Assembly: GCA_946183095.1 (NCBI GenBank)
Contig: CAMHBE010000056.1
Span: 1 to 9,560, forward strand
DNA from: an uncultured Clostridia bacterium
GTDB lineage: Bacteria; Bacillota; Clostridia; Oscillospirales; Ruminococcaceae
Length of the DNA stretch: 9,560 bases
Reading direction: 5' to 3'
Part shown: in pieces, positions 5,123 through 9,560 of the stretch
How positions within the stretch are numbered: the first letter of the stretch is position 1
Layout: every line of letters begins with the position of its first letter
The notes under the pieces: model-generated
What the model saw: only the letters and a program-made list of their open reading frames with translations
Told to the model about the DNA's origin: nothing
Database searches by the model: none
Made by a program: the position numbers and the translations under genes

Positions 5123-6214
5123 TCACTCGTCGTCGGGTTCGCTCTCGTCGCCGTTATAGACCACCTTGAGCAGCTTGTCCGCGATAGCCGTTATCAGGTT
5201 CTTGTACTGTAATTTTTCTATCCAGTTCTTCGGGAAGCCCTGTGAACCGAAGTAAGCGCCGAGCATTGCGCCGGTCATGGAAGCGCAGGTATCGCTGGCA
5301 CCGTCGTGGTTCGCCGCAAGCTGTATCGCATGGCGGGGGCTGTCGCAGTGCAGTACCGCGCAGTAAACGGCAATGGCAAGCGCCTCGTATGCTTCAAAGC
5401 CGTACCCCATTTTCTTGACAGCCGAAAGGGGATCCACTTCCTCGTTGTGTACGAGGTCGAGGGAGTATTGCAGTGTCTTTTTGAGCACTTCGCCGTCCGC
5501 AACTCCGTCGAGCAGCTTTATTATCGTATTCACGGCATCCTCTATCTCCGCGCCGTTCACTATCTCCGCTATCATTGCGGCGTAGCAGCCTGCCGAGATG
5601 TATGCCATGGGGTTGCCGTGGGTTATCGCGCCGGCTCTGCATCCCATGTCGAAGGCTTTCTTCGTGTCATTGTAGAAATACAGCCCGATAGGTGCGGAGC
5701 GCTTTACCGCGCCGTTATCCTTGTTGTCGTTTATGCGGCGCTCGGGAGTACCGTAGGACATATTCCTTATTTTCAGCAGAGCGTCTATGTTCTTTGTATC
5801 GGCGGTGCGCTTCTTGTACAGCCCCTTTGCTTTGAGCAGACGGAGCTTGTACGCGTTCTGCGACTGGTCGAACAGCCACGCGTATTCCTTGCCTGCAACC
5901 GTCTTTGTCTGCGTGTACAGCCACACCTGATATGCAAGGAAGATGTAATCCTCATAGTTCACCTGACCGTCATCCGCACCCGCGCTGTGTGCCCAGAGCA
6001 GACCGTCCGCGGTGAACAGCGTGAGCTGTGTGTCGTCGGTAAAAAGCGCCGTTCCCGTACGTTTGCTGACCGCAAGGTCAAGGCACCCCTTCTTCTCAAA
6101 TCTCTCACAGATAGCGTCGTAGTCCATGAGTTCGATAGGATAGCCGAACGCGTCTCCTATCGCTCCACCGAGCATGACCCCCTTGAAGCGGTCGTCAAGA
6201 TATACTTCGCTCAT
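5123..6214 (-). CDS. ADP-ribosylglycohydrolase (DraG/ARH) family protein with altered metal motif
   Basis: The protein has 363 residues and the all-helical ARH fold. Visible family motifs are the N-terminal GGAIGDAFGYPIEL (16-29), FTDDTQLTL (58-66; Thr59-Asp60-Asp61 as metal ligands), GAVKRSAPIGL (168-178), ITHGNPMAYISAGCYAAMI (197-215), and the C-terminal metal motif region 302-311. Family members remove ADP-ribose from proteins or small molecules using two Mg ions. In clostridial relatives the C-terminal motif reads like NHDGDSDSTG. Here it reads NHDGASDTCA, with Ala306 in place of the first metal-binding Asp (codon GCC, one base from GAC). Asp308-Thr309 remain. Activity may therefore be reduced, changed or lost. 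The ATG overlaps the upstream stop in ATGA, so translation is coupled to the membrane protein gene. The C-terminus ends in an acidic tail (DESEPDDE). The family call is firm; the substrate is unknown. Confidence 0.88.
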   Translation of the reverse strand: MSEVYLDDRFKGVMLGGAIGDAFGYPIELMDYDAICERFEKKGCLDLAVSKRTGTALFTDDTQLTLFTADGLLWAHSAGADDGQVNYEDYIFLAYQVWLYTQTKTVAGKEYAWLFDQSQNAYKLRLLKAKGLYKKRTADTKNIDALLKIRNMSYGTPERRINDNKDNGAVKRSAPIGLYFYNDTKKAFDMGCRAGAITHGNPMAYISAGCYAAMIAEIVNGAEIEDAVNTIIKLLDGVADGEVLKKTLQYSLDLVHNEEVDPLSAVKKMGYGFEAYEALAIAVYCAVLHCDSPRHAIQLAANHDGASDTCASMTGAMLGAYFGSQGFPKNWIEKLQYKNLITAIADKLLKVVYNGDESEPDDE

Positions 6215-7557
6215 TGTTGTTTCATCCTTTCCTTTTTGAGTTTCCTCATTGTTTTTCTGTCATATATGGTCTTTGAAATGACCATTGTGTTACCTGCACG
6301 ATACATCCGTTCGAGGTAATCGTAGTAGATGCCGGGCGATGCTATCCCGGAAATGCACACTATGTCAGTTCCCGCCTTTCCGAGAACGGTGTCGGTAAGC
6401 AGCACGCAGTTCGTGCTGAGTATCGAGTAAGTACGGAATTTTCCCTTGCTGAACTTCCTGAACTGTGCGCCGGTCCCCCGCCATAGGTCGCTGCAGTAAT
6501 CATGATACGCGCTCTGCTTCACGTTTTCCATGCCCTGTTCTTCGATAGCTTTCCGCAGCGGCGGTATCCACGGCACGCTGTCGTCCTTTATACGCCGCAC
6601 TTCTTCGCGCACTGCTCCGATCTGCTCGTCCGTCAGCCTTAACCCGTAGGAAAATACGATCTGCCTGTCATGCGTAACGGAGAAATCAATATATGTCTCC
6701 TTGTCCGACGTGAACAGCACCCCGTCGCCGAGTACGCCGAACAGCCTGTGTGAAGCCATGTCGTGGTTGCCGTAGGATATCACCTCTCCGTCGAAATACA
6801 GGTCGAGGTGTCCTATCCGCCCCGCGCCGTAATCGGAAACGTGTACCATTATCTCTATGTCTGGCGGCGTATCGTCCTTTTCGTGCGTCCTGAGCTGCGG
6901 CAGCTCATCGTTTGCCGATATATATTCATTGATATAGCGCAGTGTCCCCAGCGGCATGAAGGTCGTGACGAACACCGGCGGTGATATGCGGATATGCCGT
7001 TTGAGGTCGTTCTTCACCCTCGGGGGTATGACCAGCGAGATAAAGTCGGAGATCATCTCCGTTCCCAGCAGCAGCGAGTAAATGCCCGTCAGGATAAAGA
7101 AAACATCATATCTGTGCCTGTTGCCGAGCAGCAGCAGCGCGAATACGAGGTAAAATACGAAAGCGATGAGATCGGTGTAATGTCCCGGGGAATGCCCTGT
7201 CTTTGCGATGATGAAATCCAGCAGTTTCGATGCCCCGTTGAAAAGAAGGTACGCACACAGCACATAGATGACAAGGCGCAGTGTAAGTTCCGGCAGCGTA
7301 ACTACGGCTATGCTCCCCGCTATATTGAACAGCGCGGTTATCAGTTTTTCTTTCCTTCGCTTTTCTCCGAGCCGTCCGCGGTGAGCGATGAACCCGAAAA
7401 GGTTACGCGCGCCGTGTATGAGCAGCATGGCAGCCGCCAAATATGCGAGATAATTCAGAAGCAGCGTCCTTGCGCTCAGAATAACGATGCCGAGTGCGAG
7501 CATCAGCGCGCCGAGCAGCAGAAGGACAGCTTTATACATACGATATTTCGGCATCAC
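6211..7557 (-). CDS. Six-span membrane protein with a possible permuted papain-like domain
   Basis: This 448-residue protein has two halves. Residues 8-178 hold about six membrane segments (near 8-28, 33-55, 73-90, 93-117, 128-145 and 152-177), arranged like the HdeD/DUF308 family of short paired helices. The soluble half (about 232-440) contains IGHLDLYFDGEVISYGNHD (His250) and much later LSTNCVLLTDTVLG (Cys384). A His-strand motif followed by an Asn-Cys helix start is the order expected of circularly permuted NlpC/P60 or papain-like amidases (DUF4105/YiiX type). I infer a possible thiol hydrolase acting near the membrane; this is not proven. The end is very basic (KTMRKLKKERMKQQ). The start is GTG at 7557, sharing one base with the rlmH stop, or ATG at 7554; both follow a GGGAAG site. 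It overlaps the next gene by 4 bp. The exact family is not recognised. Confidence 0.7.
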   Translation of the reverse strand: MMPKYRMYKAVLLLLGALMLALGIVILSARTLLLNYLAYLAAAMLLIHGARNLFGFIAHRGRLGEKRRKEKLITALFNIAGSIAVVTLPELTLRLVIYVLCAYLLFNGASKLLDFIIAKTGHSPGHYTDLIAFVFYLVFALLLLGNRHRYDVFFILTGIYSLLLGTEMISDFISLVIPPRVKNDLKRHIRISPPVFVTTFMPLGTLRYINEYISANDELPQLRTHEKDDTPPDIEIMVHVSDYGAGRIGHLDLYFDGEVISYGNHDMASHRLFGVLGDGVLFTSDKETYIDFSVTHDRQIVFSYGLRLTDEQIGAVREEVRRIKDDSVPWIPPLRKAIEEQGMENVKQSAYHDYCSDLWRGTGAQFRKFSKGKFRTYSILSTNCVLLTDTVLGKAGTDIVCISGIASPGIYYDYLERMYRAGNTMVISKTIYDRKTMRKLKKERMKQQ

Positions 7558-8036
7558 TATTTGTGATACTTCCCGTTATGCAGCAGCGAGAAGGCACGGT
7601 ACAGCTGTTCGGCGAGCATCACTCTTGCAAGCCGGTGCGGGAATGTCATGTCCGACATACTCATTTTAAAGTCCGCTGCCGCTTTTACCTTGTCCGAAAG
7701 CCCGTAAGAACCGCCTATGATGAACACCAGTGTATTCCTGCCGCCTGCCGTCTCCCTGCCGATAAGCTCCGAGAATCTTTCGCTCGTCAGCTGTTTGCCT
7801 TCAATGCACATCGGGACAACATAACTCCCCGCCGGTATCTTTTGCAGTATCCTCTCCGCTTCCTTTTCAAGCGCCCTGTCTATCTCCGCTCCCGAAGGAC
7901 TGTCCGGGAGCTTCACGGGCTCTGTCTCGCATATCTCGACCCTGCAGTAAGCGCCGAGACGTTTTTCATATTCCTCCGCCGCTTCCCTGAAATACTTCTC
8001 TTTCAGTTTCCCGACGGTTATCAGCTTTATCACCAT
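7557..8036 (-). CDS. rlmH: 23S rRNA (pseudouridine1915-N3)-methyltransferase RlmH
   Basis: At 159 residues this has the standard length of the SPOUT methyltransferase RlmH (YbeA/YydA), which uses S-adenosylmethionine to methylate pseudouridine 1915 in helix 69 of 23S rRNA on assembled 70S ribosomes. Diagnostic features are the start MVIKLITVGKLKEKYF, the SAM-binding knot segment VFIIGGSYGLSDKV (104-117), MSMSDMTFPHRLARVMLAEQLYRAF (125-149) and the terminal YHK (157-159) that reaches into the active site. The ATG at 8036 lies inside the end of the carboxypeptidase gene (7-bp overlap). The best upstream purine stretch (GAAAGGCGA) is rather far away, so translation may rely on coupling. The stop shares one base with the possible GTG start of the next gene. 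All catalytic hallmarks are intact. Confidence 0.97.
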   Translation of the reverse strand: MVIKLITVGKLKEKYFREAAEEYEKRLGAYCRVEICETEPVKLPDSPSGAEIDRALEKEAERILQKIPAGSYVVPMCIEGKQLTSERFSELIGRETAGGRNTLVFIIGGSYGLSDKVKAAADFKMSMSDMTFPHRLARVMLAEQLYRAFSLLHNGKYHK

Positions 8037-9481
8037 TTTGCACGTATATTCGCCTTTCGTGTCTTACGCGCTTCAAGCTTTGCGATACGCGCTTTCTGCA
8101 CCGCGTTCAGCACCACGTCCGCGATGATGAACAATGCCAGCAGTACCACACACAGCTTGAACCACCACTTGTCGAAGATGCTGTTTATCATCCTCATAGT
8201 ATATTCAAAACGCGAGAGCTCTATGCCTTGCGATGCTATCAGGTTGGTAGTCCACAGCTCGTTTCCGTCCAGCGACAGCGTGAGCGTTCCCATTATCTGA
8301 CCTTTTTCCACGGGAGCGACCACGGCTTCATTGTCATTTCTCTCCGCAGTTATCTTCACATCCTGCTGTATCACGGCAGGATCGAGGTCTTTCGGCAGCA
8401 GCGTCGAGAACGATCCCGACGGCTTCAGTATAACGACATCGGCATTCTCACCCATATCGACCTTCACATTCGCAACAAAGGTGTTCTCCGTCATGACCTC
8501 CACCATGTCAAATGTGCGGAATGCCCACTTGTACAGCGCTATCGTGTCCTTGAAATGACCGTTGAGCCTGTTGCCGTCGGAGTCCCTGTACGGTGCGCCG
8601 CAGGTCACGAGCATATAGTTGAAGCCGTTCTGAGACGCTGTGGAAACGAGGTTGGCGAAACCGTCATGGTACACCGTCCACGCGCCGGACGCGTCCTTTG
8701 TGTAGTATTCGCCCATACTTCCCGTTTTCATGCCCTTTGCATATTCGTAGTAGTACGGATTGCTGCTGACGTTGCTGAGCAGGGCGTTCACGTTGTATAT
8801 CGAATAGGGGGCGGGATTGTACTTGTTTTCGGGCATCACATACTCATAGGTGTTGGTGATGTCGAGCAGTGCGGGGAGCGTATCATAGATATATTTTGAT
8901 ATAAGGTACAGGTCGTAGGGAGTGGAATAGTTGTCCTCCTGCCAGAGACCGTGTGTATTGCCGAAATGTGTGTTGGTGCAGCCTATCTCCTTGGCTTTTT
9001 TGTTCATCATCGCGACGAAATTCTCGATCTTTCCTCCGCCGATGTTGTAGCCGATGACGTTTCCCGCCTCGCATCCGGACGCTATCAGCAGTCCGTAAAG
9101 GCAGTCCTTCATGGTGAGGTTTGTCTGACCCACGGCGAGACCGCAGTTGCTTGCGCCCTCCTTGTTCGGGTCGGGGTTGCCCCAGAACTCGTCTGTCGCA
9201 TCATAAGTCACTTCCATAGGCATAGACAGGTCGGAGCAGTTCTCATAAGCGACGATGGCGGTCATGAGCTTGGTTATCGAGGCGGGGTAGCATTTTTCGT
9301 TCTCGTTCTTTGCGGCGATCACGGTGCCGAGGTCAAGATTGACCATATAATACCCCGAACTGTACAGGTCGATGTCCGGAGTGAATGCGGCATCAGCTTT
9401 TATATCAAATAAAGTTCCCGGTATTAGTGTAAAAATCAACAGAAATGACATAAAGAAAGCCGGAATTTTTATATTTCGCAT
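8030..9481 (-). CDS. Serine D-Ala-D-Ala carboxypeptidase (low-molecular-weight PBP), SGC variant
   Basis: This 483-residue secreted wall enzyme trims the terminal D-Ala of peptidoglycan stem peptides. A signal peptide occupies 1-31 (cleavage after ADA at 29-31 is likely). The penicillin-binding catalytic domain (about 38-325) has S-I-T-K (Ser68 nucleophile, Lys71) and K-T-G (252-254). The middle motif is S-G-C (Ser135, Cys137) where most family members have S-x-N. The Streptomyces K15 D,D-transpeptidase is a known enzyme with S-G-C, so activity is plausible. A PBP5-C-like beta domain (about 327-420) follows, then a true membrane helix (about 441-461) and a basic tail, rather than the amphipathic anchor of E. 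coli PBP5. The start has AAGGTGG about 10 bases upstream. It is first in a tightly packed string and overlaps rlmH by 7 bp. It resembles the Bacillus dacF/dacA group. Confidence 0.93.
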   Translation of the reverse strand: MRNIKIPAFFMSFLLIFTLIPGTLFDIKADAAFTPDIDLYSSGYYMVNLDLGTVIAAKNENEKCYPASITKLMTAIVAYENCSDLSMPMEVTYDATDEFWGNPDPNKEGASNCGLAVGQTNLTMKDCLYGLLIASGCEAGNVIGYNIGGGKIENFVAMMNKKAKEIGCTNTHFGNTHGLWQEDNYSTPYDLYLISKYIYDTLPALLDITNTYEYVMPENKYNPAPYSIYNVNALLSNVSSNPYYYEYAKGMKTGSMGEYYTKDASGAWTVYHDGFANLVSTASQNGFNYMLVTCGAPYRDSDGNRLNGHFKDTIALYKWAFRTFDMVEVMTENTFVANVKVDMGENADVVILKPSGSFSTLLPKDLDPAVIQQDVKITAERNDNEAVVAPVEKGQIMGTLTLSLDGNELWTTNLIASQGIELSRFEYTMRMINSIFDKWWFKLCVVLLALFIIADVVLNAVQKARIAKLEARKTRKANIRAKW

Positions 9482-9560
9482 ATAGACAAAACCACCTTTT
9501 TGATATATAATATATAAAGACAGGCAAGACAGCTTCCGGAATGTATAATATAGTATTATA
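9482..9560 (-). promoter_or_regulatory. AT-rich upstream region of the carboxypeptidase operon
   Basis: On the minus strand this stretch holds a ribosome binding site (AAGGTGG, about 9492-9498) and runs of TATA-type sequence (about 9502-9516) that could include a -10 box. No -35 at good spacing is obvious. A second TATAAT lies at 9555-9560 on the minus strand, whose -35 would be outside the window. A promoter for the long operon is expected in or just beyond this region, but I cannot fix it. Confidence 0.35.
9544..9560. repeat. 7-bp inverted repeat at the right edge
   Basis: TATAATA (9544-9550) and TATTATA (9554-9560) are perfect inverted copies around a 3-base centre. The element may extend beyond the window. 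It could be an operator near the promoter of the carboxypeptidase operon or chance symmetry in AT-rich DNA. Confidence 0.3.

Noticed and set aside
2813..6319. Long plus-strand open frames opposite rel and the ARH-family gene (for example 2813-3637, 3737-4393 and 5306-6319)
   Set aside because: They lie antisense to genes with clear family motifs, have unlikely composition, and lack ribosome binding sites. They are by-products of GC-biased codon use on the other strand.
7494..9412. Plus-strand open frames opposite rlmH and the carboxypeptidase gene
   Set aside because: They are antisense shadows of two well-identified genes, and their translations show no recognisable domain.
1..9560. CRISPR arrays, insertion sequences, phage genes, tRNA or rRNA genes
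   Set aside because: I saw no regularly spaced repeats, transposase or integrase motifs, or cloverleaf-like structures on either strand.

Overview
The window looks like a chromosomal segment of a Gram-positive anaerobe of the Clostridia, most like Ruminococcus and relatives (Oscillospiraceae). The evidence is purine-rich Shine-Dalgarno sites before nearly every gene, a DUF4358-type lipoprotein, Thr/Asp/Glu-rich linkers behind membrane anchors, a long bifunctional Rel, and a short DtxR-type regulator. This assignment is inference from gene style, with no rRNA or other marker in view. No mobile element, CRISPR array, tRNA or rRNA is visible.

Layout. (1) Positions 1-1774, minus strand: a three-gene envelope operon read from right to left. 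It encodes a membrane-anchored SGNH/GDSL hydrolase, a DUF4358 lipoprotein, and a multi-span membrane protein cut off by the left edge. A good promoter (TTGATA-17-TATAAT) precedes it. (2) Positions 1862-2400, plus strand: a small divergent unit. A near-consensus promoter with inverted repeats on its core elements drives a possible 40-codon ORF with no normal start codon. This is followed by a clear 59-residue SH3/KOW-like small protein, and the unit ends at a perfect 16-bp hairpin terminator. (3) Positions 2406-9481, minus strand: a long collinear gene string. In transcription order it holds a D,D-carboxypeptidase, RlmH, a membrane protein with a possible permuted papain-like domain, an ADP-ribosylglycohydrolase-family protein, a 141-bp GC-rich foldable spacer, bifunctional (p)ppGpp synthetase/hydrolase Rel, and a DtxR-family repressor.

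How they fit. The minus-strand string combines wall trimming, ribosome maturation, a probable ADP-ribose-related protein, the stringent response and a metal-sensing regulator. The first four genes are very tightly packed (overlaps of 7, 1 and 4 bp), so translational coupling is likely. Rel and the repressor follow after a structured spacer and may be expressed partly apart from the first four genes.

The most noteworthy points are: (a) an Asp-to-Ala change in the C-terminal metal motif of the ADP-ribosylglycohydrolase homologue; (b) an S-G-C second active-site motif instead of S-x-N in the carboxypeptidase; (c) an unannotated small-ORF pair under a strong promoter with operator-like palindromes; (d) the GC-rich structured leader in front of rel; and (e) a membrane protein whose soluble half has a His-then-Cys arrangement suggestive of a permuted papain fold.
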